Assembly (NCBI GenBank): GCA_002284615.2
Contig: MU069458.1
Coordinates: 736,208 to 756,547, forward strand
Direction of reading: 5' to 3'
Source: Dunaliella salina
Lineage: Eukaryota; Chlorophyta; Chlorophyceae; Chlamydomonadales; Dunaliellaceae
DNA: 20,340 nt
Below the pieces are notes generated by a model. The model had not been told where the DNA came from. It worked only from the letters and a program-made list of their open reading frames with translations, and did not search any database. The position numbers were made by a program, and so were the translations under genes. Positions 10,224-19,700 of this stretch are shown here, piece after piece; within the stretch, counting starts at the first letter, position 1; each line of letters begins with the position of its first letter.

Positions 10224-10296
10224 CGGTCACACCAGGCAAGTTGAACTCTAAGTTGGGGTTGACCCAACTTGGATTTCAACTTGCCTGGTGTGACCG
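10224..10296. repeat. Nested hairpin with perfect 22-bp outer arms
   Basis: 10224-10245 (CGGTCACACCAGGCAAGTTG then AA) is the exact reverse complement of 10275-10296. The 29-base spacer contains a second stem, AAGTTGGG at 10250-10257 with CCCAACTT at 10263-10270. Related CCAAGTTGGG words recur near 10400. It looks like a small foldback element or a strongly structured transcript. Confidence 0.9.
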
Positions 10297-10632
10297 TGAA
10301 CTGGGGGAATGCCTGTTTGTTTGTGTGTGACTGCTCCAAATCGAGTTCTGGTTTGGGGTCGAAACTTGAGAAACCCAATTGGGGGAGAGCTATTGGGTCT
10401 CCAAGTTGGGTATGTCCCTCGTCCAAGACGGGCCCAGGAGGCGTGGAAGGACACACCCCCGCAAGCCAAAAACAATAGAGAGCATGTGTGAAAAAAATTA
10501 TTTTAAAAGTAAACTCTTTAAACGTATTTTACACGTAGTAATCATCACCGCGAATGCCCAACAGATAGAAAGGAGATAGGCCTAAATAGGACACAGTTCT
10601 CCAATTGCCCTCCTCGAAGAGGAGATGGAATA
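10297..10632. other. Intergenic, nothing recognised
   Basis: Low-similarity sequence between the hairpin and the partial inverted-repeat element. It contains a scattered CCAAGTTGGG word and no credible gene. Confidence 0.5.
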
Positions 10633-10795
10633 CCGCAGGTCCCAATCACTTCGTAAATTAATTAATTATTCGGCCTAAACATGGAACTTAACGAAGTAAA
10701 AGAAATAATCCCTTGTCTCAAGTACGCAATGTTACGAAGTAAGAATGAAGTGCAAACAACTGGAAGTTCCAGAAAGTGGTAGGATTTGGAAAGGC
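10633..10795 (+). mobile_element. Left-end fragment of a TACGAAGT-family inverted-repeat element
   Basis: After TA at 10631-10632, CCGCAGGTCCCAATCACTTC followed by GTAAATTAATTAATTATT aligns along 163 bases with the left part of the complete element at 12161, through TTACGAAGT and GTGGTAGGATTTGGAAAG. Similarity then fades. I see no matching right end, so this copy is truncated or has diverged. Confidence 0.7.
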
Positions 10796-11105
10796 TTTGG
10801 CACAGCTGCAGCAGATGATGGACTGTAGGAGATGAGCTTCTGACGGTGCAGCTTTGGTCCAGCTTGCTGCGCGAACCATGTAAGCATTGAATTGGACAAG
10901 AGCAAGCCGATGCCATCAAGCTCATGCCAGTGATGAGGGATTTGGAACGATCGGTTACCACCGATCGGACCTTTGTGAACAGCACTTTGACATGTGTCAA
11001 AAAATGACATAGAACGCAAGGACTATCGTACATTTTTTGACCAGCCAGAATGACTCCTGATGTAATGTATAGTCGGACTGTATGCATCGATAGAAGTATA
11101 GCGTT
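10796..11105. other. Intergenic, nothing recognised
   Basis: May be the interior of the truncated element to its left. It contains a small palindrome, CGATCGGT-TACC-ACCGATCG, near 10950. No gene is seen. Confidence 0.4.
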
Positions 11106-11460
11106 CAAGCTCCAGAATGTGACTAGCGCAAACGCGGCATTTGAAGTGCTGCAACCCTTCCTAATATGTTTAAATAAGTTTAAATATGTCTAAATATGTT
11201 TAAATATGTTTAATGGAGTGTCTATGTAATCATAGCGTAGGTGTATGCGCATGCTCCAGAACGCGACCAGCGCAAACGCGGCATTTGAAGTGCTGGAACC
11301 CTTTCAAATATGTTTAATGTAGTGTCTTTGTATTCAGAGCGTAGGTGTATGCGCATCCTGCGGGTGGAACTTTTTCGTGTGACCTGAGTGAGCAGCATCT
11401 GACGTGCTGAAAACCTTTCTAATATGTTCAATGTAGTGTCTATGTAATCAGAGCTTAGGC
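11106..11460. repeat. Tandem repeat of about 120-145 bp, three degenerate copies
   Basis: CTCCAGAA.G.GAC.AGCGCAA then ACGCGGCATTTGAAGTGCTG starts at 11110 and 11254; a more diverged copy covers about 11375-11410. Each is followed by AATATGTTTAATG(T)AGTGTC, TATGTAATCA(G)AGC and, in the first two copies, GTAGGTGTATGCGCAT. The first copy is lengthened by an internal TTTAAATATG mini-array at about 11162-11215. Confidence 0.85.
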
Positions 11461-12158
11461 AACGCTGCACTTTGGGGGGCCAACTTCGTGTGAGTGCACC
11501 TCATCAGCAATTGCGTACGTACAAGGTTCTGCACTGTTGGAACTGAATAACAATCATTTTGGAATTGTTGTTCACTGTAACATCAACTCTCTGGAGGGAA
11601 ATCATTCTGCAACTTTGACATATGATTCAATGAAGGTCCAATGGTGGATTCTATGCCAACTATATCAAGTGCACTTCTTGGTTGGTCTCATGTCCGCCGA
11701 TCGTTCCCCCAGCGCAGCGATACCAGTTTGTTTATTCCTGAGCTTATGGATATTATGTTGGCTGGCGAGGACCAGTCACAGGCCGATCAGTCGAACAATC
11801 TGGCTGAAGGTCCCCAAATGTAAGTCTAAATCTAAATCATGGGGCGTATGTCAGGCTGAGAAACTGACGCAGCCAAAACAGTATCCTAGTTTGCCATGCT
11901 ACAGAGAAGATAGGTGTGCGGTAAAGCACTGCAGCTACGGTGCGTAGCTACCAAATTGGACAGGGCTGAGGGCAAGCTGATGGATAAGGCGTGGTTTTGC
12001 TGGAGTGACTCTTTATTTGGCTGTGCCACTAAGGCGTATGCAAGATATCTAAGCTGTGCAGAATACTCCCTTAATAGTGCTGTTACTGCTGCTGCTGCCT
12101 CCTCCAAGGGCTTGAGGGCTTGCTAGCCCGGCATGGGCTGCTCCCTAAGGCTGGCTAG
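11461..12158. other. Intergenic with a dispersed-repeat segment
   Basis: About 11730-11825 (TTTATTCCTGAGCTTATGGA, then TATT, to GGCTGAAGGTCCCCAAATGT) is similar to about 15170-15280. The short CTGATCGTTCCC-like block at about 11697 recurs near 15383. No credible gene. Open frames of 60-136 codons lack recognisable content. Confidence 0.5.
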
Positions 12159-12160
12159 TA

Positions 12161-12753
12161 CAGTAGGTTCCCGATTACTTCGTAAATTAATTAATTATTT
12201 TGCCCAAAAACGAAATCTTACGAAGTGAGAAAAATAATTCCTGATCCTCAAATACGAAGTGTTACGAAGTGAAAACGAAGTGTAAAATAATAGAATTTTC
12301 TAAAAGTGGTAGGATTTGGAAAGATGGCGTAGCAGAAGATGAGGAACTTCACCCCCCTGACCCAGCCTGCTGCTTACAGCCAGGCAAACAGCGAGATGGG
12401 CATCTCAAAGAGCAACATCAGGCCCATGCCAGCGAGTAGGGGTCACGGACGTCCTTCAGGTGAGCAGCGCACGCAGAACAGGGTGCACAGCTGTCGCAAA
12501 GTTCACACTGAGCTGTGCATCTTCCTCTCTTGCTCTTTCTCCCCCTTCCCTCCTTCCCCCCGCAGTTGGGGGGCCCATCCTGACGCCCAAAGCTGCTTGC
12601 AGCGGCCCTGCAGCGGCCTTTCCACCACTGGGACGAAATGCCTTTGACCAGTCAAAATTATGCTGATGAAATACGAAGTGGTACGAACTGGTACGAAGCG
12701 CTACGAAGTCAAAAAAAATAATACCCCGGTACGAAGTAATCGGGAACCTCCTG
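12161..12753 (+). mobile_element. 593-bp non-autonomous DNA transposon (pogo/Tigger-like MITE) with TA target duplication
   Basis: CAGTAGGTTCCCGATTACTT then CGTA at the left end is matched by the reverse complement of the right end, CAGGAGGTTCCCGATTACTT then CGTA, with one mismatch in 24 bases. The element is flanked by TA on both sides (12159-12160 and 12754-12755). CAG-starting inverted repeats at TA sites are typical of Tc1/mariner, especially pogo/Tigger relatives. Subterminal TACGAAGT words repeat four to five times inward of each end. No transposase is encoded, so the element would depend on a partner. Confidence 0.85.
12339..12666 (+). CDS. Possible spliced cargo frame inside the 593-bp element
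   Basis: ATG at 12339 opens 40 codons plus one base to a donor CAG|GTGAGC (GT at 12460). A long pyrimidine tract ends in CCGCAG (AG 12564-12565). The next exon from 12566 restores frame and reads VGGPILTPKAACSGPAAAF and on to TGA at 12664-12666, giving about 73 residues. The splice sites are strong and phase-compatible; the peptide is Pro/Ala-rich and unrecognised. This could be a host-gene fragment captured by the transposon rather than a working gene. The opposite strand also reads a short hydrophobic stretch (MGLMLLFEMPISLFAWL) ending near a GTAAGC, so the captured strand is uncertain. Confidence 0.3.
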
Positions 12754-12755
12754 TA

Positions 12756-13223
12756 GTTTACAAGGCTATACACGAGCCAAAGACAATCAAGGTGTTACTA
12801 CGAGTTCTCCAAGAGGAAGACAGAGGAGAAAGAGAAAGAGGAGTTCTCTAAACACCCTCAGCTGTGTAAAACACTAAGGTCAATTGTCATGCGCCGGAGC
12901 ATCCGCGTGCGCTTCGCATAGCTATAGTATGAGTGATTGGGATTTGGTTTCTGTACCATAAGCTTCTTTTGCAGCTCCTGCTACAAACTTAGGGAGACTG
13001 CTAGCTTGCGTGCGTCTGAACCTGGTGTACCATGTCTTCCTCTGGTGACTCCATGTGGAGTTACTGGCTGAACAGTCCAAAAAAATTGTACCTGTATATC
13101 TTTATGCCCTGTACCATAGTGACCAGCTGTCCAAGGAGACTTCAAGCCTTGAGATGCTTATGCAAGTGTGTGCATATCCATGCACCAAACCCTTTTGTTA
13201 GTAGGGGCCCAGCTGTGGAGTCC
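12756..13223. other. Intergenic, nothing recognised
   Basis: Contains a short AAGAGGAAGACAGAGGAGAA purine-rich patch near 12810. No gene or clear repeat otherwise. Confidence 0.5.
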
Positions 13224-13393
13224 TCAGTTCAGCTTTGCAAGCTCCTGTGAGAGCAACTCAGTGTCCTTGTGCTTCTCCTTGTTCCTTTTGTGCCTTAGCA
13301 ACTTTGTCATCAGTGTCTTGTGTAGCTGGAGGACTCGCCAGAGTCTGACATCTGTCATCAATAAACTTGAGGCCTTCTGAGGCTGCTGCTGTG
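13224..13393 (-). CDS. Possible C-terminal coiled-coil exon, unrecognised
   Basis: On the - strand, after an AG in GCACACAG, about 50 codons lead to TGA at 13226-13224. The peptide contains SSLLMTDVRLWRVLQLHK and then TLMTKLLRHKRNKEKHKD and TELLSQELAKLN. Leucines fall at coiled-coil spacing and the charge pattern is credible. However, a second frame over the same bases is also charged, no upstream exon was identified, and a similar weak peptide is read at 6792. It could be a gene relic, a repeat-encoded peptide or chance. Confidence 0.2.
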
Positions 13394-13652
13394 TGCAGCA
13401 AGACTTAAAGTATCATACTTTATGATTATTTCCTTTTATCTCTTGACTTTCCTATGGCTTCGGCTGAGCAGTTAGTTTGTGTGGCCAGGGTTGCTTGTTA
13501 CCCTGGCTTCTCTCTCTTTGAATCAATTCGTCATCCCCGAGTGTAACATCACTCACCAGCAATCATCAGACTCAGAGCCCGGCATACATCCAGGGTACGT
13601 CCGGTGAGTAGTACAGGAGGAAGTCAAGCAAGGAAGCATGCCAAGCATCTAG

Positions 13653-13729
13653 CCAGTACCATCTGCCCCTCCCAGGGTCCAGGCACACCCTTCCAGTATC
13701 ATCTGCCCCTCCCAGGGTCCAGGTACACT
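13653..13729. repeat. 40-bp direct tandem duplication
   Basis: CCAGTACCATCTGCCCCTCC then CAGGGTCCAGGCACAC at 13653 recurs at 13693 with two substitutions. Confidence 0.92.
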
Positions 13730-14792
13730 AAATCCAAGCGCCAGCATTCAATTGCACCAGGTGCTCTGCATTACAGCCTCGAATCTCACAGAACCTCCTA
13801 GGAATCTTGCTAGCCACAAATTCATTCCACCAAGCCTCAGGCCCCGCAGCACTCATCGCAGCGCGGGCCGAGGCGTAGGGGAGCAGCCTTAGCAGAAGGG
13901 GTAGCAACTCATAACCCCTGTGCTCCTCAGTACCAATCTCTCCCCTGTCTAGTTGGCGCAGTGAATTGAACCAGCGAAGTTAACACACGCAACACAATAA
14001 CAACTGCCAACTGACTCAACTAACTTACAGCAGATTCTCGTTGCAACACACTCTGGGTGTGACACGTAGCCCCCATATGCTAGGTCCAGATTTGACTGGT
14101 CAACATTGAAAGAATAAAGCTTTGAGCCACCCAGCCCACTTGAGCTTATAAGCATGGTGCCATCTGAAAGCATATTTTCTGCTGATTTAGAAGCTGCTGT
14201 CCGGTGCTCGGTCAGGTCCTCTTGCCCAGCCGAGTTTACGAGAACTGCACTGAAGCATTCCGTCCACACTGAACATTGCCTTTACCAACAATTTGAGTTT
14301 CGAGGAAACTGTTTGCCAAACATCATGCAAATCTGCATCTGACCATTTCTCTCCTTGCACTTGGTATCTGGATATCTGGAGTTTCAAGTCAAACGTATGA
14401 ACAATCTGGTTAAGACTTATCCATTTTCTCAGTGCTTACTTGGAGAACCTCTGGTTTACATAGTACTACGAGCACATGTATCCCAACAGTTGACATTTCT
14501 ATACGCATTCTTTTGAAGACTTATCTAGTTCTAGGTCTGTGTTTCCGCTCAGCTATCCTCGTAGGCGGATATAGCGATGTCACCTTACCTTATCAACAAA
14601 TTCAATTAATTGATAACAAAGCATTCTTGCCGCCTTGAGTTGGCGATGACATGGTATAGACATCGTTGCAAATGTTGCGCTCTCATGGAGGCATGCTGTC
14701 GTGTGTAATGGTCAAAGCACGGAGGTAGGGGGCTGCAACTGCTTTGCACTGTTGGTCAACACAACTCCTTTGTCCTGTGCATGAGCAGGGGG
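13730..14792. other. Intergenic, nothing recognised
   Basis: Includes a 106-codon - strand frame (14269-13949) of ordinary composition but without splice signals, family motifs or neighbouring exons, so it is not called. No repeat of note. Confidence 0.45.
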
Positions 14793-14822
14793 ATGCAGGG
14801 GGGTCGCAGCCCCCCCCTGCAT
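14793..14822. repeat. G/C-run hairpin with perfect 11-bp arms
   Basis: ATGCAGGGGGG at 14793-14803 pairs with CCCCCCTGCAT at 14812-14822 across an 8-base loop. A degenerate CA-rich stretch follows at about 14834-14861. Confidence 0.85.
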
Positions 14823-14911
14823 GATTCATTTCAACACACAAACACACATACACACATACAGTTGTGGAGGCGGAAGGGGGCTCTGCTCCTTTTCATGTGA
14901 TCCGGAGGATT

Positions 14912-14978
14912 ACACCTAACTTGTTTAAATGTAACCAAGGAGTATCACACCTAACTTGTTTAGACGTAACCAAGGAGG
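14912..14978. repeat. 35-bp direct tandem duplication
   Basis: ACACCTAACTTGTTTA(A/G)A(T/C)GTAACCAAGGAG occurs at 14912 and again at 14947 with two substitutions. Confidence 0.92.
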
Positions 14979-15169
14979 TCTGAAGATGAAAAACATGCCG
15001 TGTCCGTTTGCTCTTGCAATTCTATGCATCCTCCTATAAGACCTTTGCACATTTATTTTCGGATTTCCCCCCTGTTCACAGAATTTTGAAGACGAGCCAG
15101 GCGCTTTTTACTATACTTAGGCTAGGATGTCTACCAATTCTGCAGAAACAGACTAATTAGACTTTTTGT

Positions 15170-15410
15170 TTTATTTCTGATCTCATGGATATTTTTTTCA
15201 TTGGCTGGAACAGTTGAGCAGGCTGAGCAACCAAACTATCTTTCCGCCTGGCTAGCTGAAGGTCAAATCCCATTGTAACTTTGCAACCTTGGATTGCGAA
15301 ATGATTTTCTAGTTAATAATCGTACAAAACTTTTTCTGGAAAGAGGTTCCATTCATCCCATCACATACCTAGCAGCTTTTCGACTGATCGTTCCCTGCAG
15401 CAGGGCCACT
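15170..15410. repeat. Second copy of a diverged dispersed repeat
   Basis: TTTATTTCTGATCTCATGGATATT...TTGGCTGG...CAG.CTGA.CA..CAAAC...CTGAAGGTC at about 15170-15270 matches the 11730-11825 segment. A CTGATCGTTCCC block near 15383 matches the one near 11697, but in the opposite order relative to the main block. Confidence 0.5.
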
Positions 15411-15733
15411 AGTTTGCGTCTGGGTTTCATAGTTCTTTGCGAGCTCTGTCCTCATGGACATGGCCGTCCACAAGAGGCCTAGGAAGGCCCAGCCTTGCTG
15501 CAGGGGCAACGGCATTTTTGTAGGAGTGCGCCCTTGTGCTACCTGCTTGTATAAGTCTGGAATGGTTTCTTTTAGATTCAGCGCCAGTTAGTCACAGGGT
15601 CCTAACTCATGCGTGCAACTTGAACTGCTAAATTTTTTTTGCTGGAGGTGCCCCTCAGCACCACTGTTTGTATCGGCATGGGTGCCATTAATGCAACATT
15701 CTAATTCTGGGTAACATATTTAAAATTCTGAGA

Positions 15734-15880
15734 GCTGATGCCTAGCAGTCAAACAAACCTGCAAGCCTGTAACGTCAAAAGCTGATGCCCTAGCAGGACT
15801 GCGTCAGGAAAATTGCTTGATGCTGATTAAATGTGATTGAATTTGATTGAAGCAACGTTCCAATTAGCATCAAGCAGGCC
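15734..15880. repeat. Short direct and inverted repeats
   Basis: GCTGATGC(C)CTAGCAG occurs at 15734 and 15781. TTGCTTGATGCTGATT near 15811 is nearly the reverse complement of AATTAGCATCAAGCAGG near 15863, and between them are ATTGAATTTGATTGAA-like words. This may be the edge of an old mobile element. Confidence 0.6.
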
Positions 15881-16729
15881 TCAATATATTTCAGTCAGCC
15901 TAATTTTTCTCGATCAGGTTCACTTAGTCTGTCAGAATGTTCATATCTGTCCTAGGCTGCTCAGCACGAAGACCAATAGGCAATGAAGCATCCACGGAAG
16001 CCCTCTGTAAGAGAGCCTTTCAAGCACTTGACAAAAGATAGCAGGCTGAATGCACTCTCTTTCCTCGGCAAAGCTGCAGCTGCTTGACCCACTCCTTTTC
16101 TTCCTCGCTTTAGATGGTCTAGGTGGCATGCTGGAAAATGTAATTGCCTGAGCCCAACTTGCAGGTCACCTCAGTAATTTCTACCCTGAATTAATCCACT
16201 TCACTTTGGTAGGGCTGGTGTTGTGGCAAAACAGCCATGCCACTCCTCCATCGGACTCTCATTGCCCTCTCGAATCTTGGACCCTTACCTTGTCTCTTGA
16301 GTCTTGGCAGATTGCTTACCTGAATAAAAAAACTCAACTCGGTCGCACCTCTCTTGGAACCCCAATACAGTCTTGCAAGCCTGGAAGGAGCCGTCCTCAA
16401 GGTCTTGAAGGCGGTGGACTTCAGGAGCAGCCCTTGAAGGGGGAACGAGAAAAACATCAATGGGAAAAAAAATTGGGACATCTCAGTAATTTGTTAGATG
16501 CAGCAATAATCACAGGAAGCAGCAGCTAAAAAAAGGCTTTTTCCACTATACATACGACAGCACGCGAGGTGGTTCTTGCACTTTCATTAACAAGTACACT
16601 TTCATTCATGTTGTGCAGGATATAGGCTATGTGTGACACACCCCAAGTACATGCCGCCTTCCTGCAGTGTCAGAGGTCTAGTTTGATGCTCAGACAAGTT
16701 CAGATACGCTCATTGGCACTTGCTGCGCA
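15881..16729. other. Downstream of the - strand gene; nothing certain
   Basis: Probably includes the 3' UTR of the - strand gene ending at 16730. A 62-codon - strand frame at 16129-15941 starting MPPRPSKARKKRSGSSS looks basic and Ser-rich but has no support beyond composition. No TGTAA on the - strand was noticed close to the stop. Confidence 0.4.
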
Positions 16730-19700
16730 TCAATGCATGACCCCGTTCTGAATCTCCCCCAGGTCGTCGTCCAAGTCCATTTCCTCTGACTCGTACATAC
16801 GGTCCAACTCTGTCGTGTCATCCTCCCGCAGCCCCCTGCCCTTGTCCAGCAAAGCGTTGCCTTGTTCAGCACCTGTGCGCACCGGCTCGTTCCCGCCTCC
16901 ATTCGACTTGCCAGCTCCCACTTGTGGTGCAGGCACAGCCGGCACCTTTTGCCTCACAGATTGCGCCTGGTGGTGAGAGTGGTGGCCGAGGCGGGAGTGG
17001 GGACGGTGCTCATGCCTACCACCTCCAGAGCCCTCACTGCCGCTACTGCTGCGACTGCTATTGCTCCTGCTACCCCCACTGCCGCTGCTACTGCCATCAG
17101 ATGCCGAAGAGCCAAGCCTGGCTCCACTGTCCCCACGGTGCCTGCTCTCTCCGCCGTGCTGCTGCAGGCTGTCGCCTCTTTGCTGGCTGTCGCCCCGCTG
17201 CTGGCTGTCGCCGCGCTGCCGGCTGTCTGTTTCAGGGCGGCTGTCACTGCGCGGAGCAGCAGCTTCCCGGCCGGAGGATGAGGGAGCTGGAGGCCTGCTA
17301 CCATCTGCATGGACAGCATAATAGCACGACAGCGCTCAGGCTTTTAATCTGAGGGCAAGCAGCGTGATTGTGAGATTCTTTCGACGGAGGCACAGGGTCA
17401 GGCTGAGGAGAAAGTAGCTGGCAAAAGCAACGTTGCTAGTGATTGTTGGGGCTGGGTCACGCACAAACGCGTGCACACTTCAAAGAAGCAAAAAAATGCG
17501 GACGGCTCAAATGGTTGCCTTGAATGCGTGAGAAATACGCGGGTAGGCCTGCGCCATGTCAGACTCATCCAACTGAACAGGAGCCCGGATCTTGAAGTTC
17601 CACTGCTCCTTTCCATATCAGAGTATGGATAGAGCGTGAAACAAAACTAAGAATTCACTGGGACTGGTCTTCTACTCAGCTTTACTGAGGTCTGCTCGGC
17701 TCTGTAGCTTGAGCATCACCACTCCACTTGGCCCTTTTCCCCCACTGCTGGACCCCTCTTGCTGTGGATGCTCCTCCTCCTCCTCCTCCTCCTCTGCCTC
17801 CAACTCTGGTCATGGCCCCCGGGGCTGAGCCTGCCCTCCAACAGGTCCTGCATGCGCTCGAGCAAGCGCAAGTCGCCCCACACCTCTCTGTAAGGGTCAA
17901 CTGCATGCCCTGGGGTCAAGCGGTTCCTGACTTTCTTTAGTTCTTTACCTCTTTCCGTTGGCGAAGCCATTTGTGTTACATCTTGTGGGGGCCGAGGGAG
18001 GAAGCGGAGGAAGGGGGGGGAGGAAGGGTGGTTCAGGGATTGGCTGGGAAACCCTCAAGGGTCCCCGCGAAAAATGGTAAGCACACGATGCACCCGTGTG
18101 CAGCATGCGCGTTTCGTACAGCCCCATCCAACCCCGCATGCAAGCCACCCCTGGTGGTCGAAGCTTGACAACTGAACATGGATTGGTGCGTGAGGATGCA
18201 GGAAGTGGCCAAAGCCCTGAATGGTGAGTGGTTTTGTACAGAAAAACAGCATCTGTCTTGGAAGCAAACACTTAGGGTCAGAACAATGGCAAAGGATGCG
18301 CCGGATGGGCTGGCCTTCAGTTAAGTATCAGTCCTCAGCAGCTGCCTCAGACATGAGACAGCTGTGACTAGGAATAGCGTATATAATTTGAGCATCAGCA
18401 GGCGCATGCCACCAGCAAGTGATGGGCTCCATTTCATGCATACGGGAACAGGGCGTCTTGTGCAAGGGTGCGGAACAGGCGAGCATCTATGGCTATGCAA
18501 TCGCGAGTACCGCAGCCAGTGTACTTGGATTGGACTGAGCAGGAGATGCAGCATGCATCAGTTGTTTGGCAGCTTGCATCGGCTAGGTCAAGGATGCCAC
18601 TTGCATGGAATGGCAGAGGATGCAGCCTGCATTGGCTGGCATGTGCTGGTTAGGTGAAGCCACGCAAGTGATGCAAACGTCTCGGATTAGATTGGATGGT
18701 GCAGCCACGCAAATGATGCAAATGTATCTGGTTAGACTGGACGGAGCAGAGGGTGCAACCTGCACTGCCTGGCGGCGAAGGATGACTCTTGCATAGATTG
18801 AGCAGAGGATGCCACCCGCATTGGCTAGCGGTGCTACCAGAATGCAATCATGCAAGCGTCGGGAGTATGAAATGGAATGGGCAGAAGATGCAGCTTGCAT
18901 TGAGGGGCGCGCGATCACACAAACGCAGCCTAATGCGGGACACAGCAAAGAGAGAAGGCAGCAATATTCTGTACGTTCAAAGCGGCACACAACAACAAAC
19001 CCAGGCATGCCAGCACGACAGGGCATGCCAGCAAGTGTGAAAGAGAAGCAGGCCATGCAAGAATGCACAAACCACATCTGTACAGATTACCGGGCATGCC
19101 AGGCTGTGACAGGGCATGCCTGCAAGCATGATCAGGTCATGCAAGCATGCCAGTGGGCGGGTGGCGCGCGGTGCATGACTGCAGGCATGCTCAGGTGATG
19201 CGAGCATGCAAGTGGTGAAGCGGTGAATTGAGGCATGCAAGCAAAGGTGCCTTCAGTCATTATCAGTCCTCAGGGCTCACCCGAGTAAAGGCGCCTGGGT
19301 AGGAATAGCGTATATATTTTGAGCATCACGAGGCGAACGCGAGTGAGCGAATGAGCAAACATGCTCAGGACATGTTCATGAAGATGCCCATTTGTGGTTT
19401 TGCCATGACCAAACACAGAGTTTGCTCCTGCAATGCCCTTGAGATTTACTGGAAATCAGGCATCCAGGCGACGACCATCTACTTCAGGGTGCATGCAAGT
19501 GGAGGCAAGGCTACGTCTGACCATGTTGCCCGCAAGAGTGCCCATTGGTGGGATGGATCCATACAACAGCAGGCGTACACTGTCTGCCATCACCAGGCTG
19601 AACACCATGCTAGCAGAGCGCAGCACACAGCGAGCCATCTGTCTGCCAACATGCTAGCAGAGCATACAGTTTGCCACCATCAGACTGACTGCCATGTCAG

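Noticed and set aside
10662..11108. 148-codon - strand frame
   Set aside because: It overlaps the partial mobile element, has no recognisable motif and is likely a chance opening.
13949..14269. 106-codon - strand frame (contains LSDGTMLISSSGLGGSKLYS)
   Set aside because: Composition is not unreasonable, but it has no family motif, no splice sites in phase and no neighbouring exon; left uncalled.
15941..16129. 62-codon - strand frame starting MPPRPSKARKKRSGSSS
   Set aside because: Basic, Ser-rich start is suggestive, but the rest turns hydrophobic and no splice partner or homology is seen.
18178..18225. + strand ATG with MDWCVRMQEVAKALN ending at a GTGAGT donor
   Set aside because: Only 15 codons, no downstream partner, and it lies opposite an intron of the - strand gene.
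17945..18271. 108-codon - strand frame with a poly-Pro stretch (FLPPLPPLPP)
   Set aside because: The Pro run is the C/T-rich tract before the proposed acceptor at 17982; the frame hits a stop just after it.
18583..19077. 164-codon - strand frame, one of the longest in the window
   Set aside because: It lies wholly in minisatellite sequence within an intron; internal similarity reflects the repeat, not a protein.
18313..19334. LTR retrotransposon suggested by paired direct repeats
   Set aside because: Repeats are only 90 bases with diverged middles, and no TG...CA ends, primer-binding site, polypurine tract or polymerase sequence is visible.
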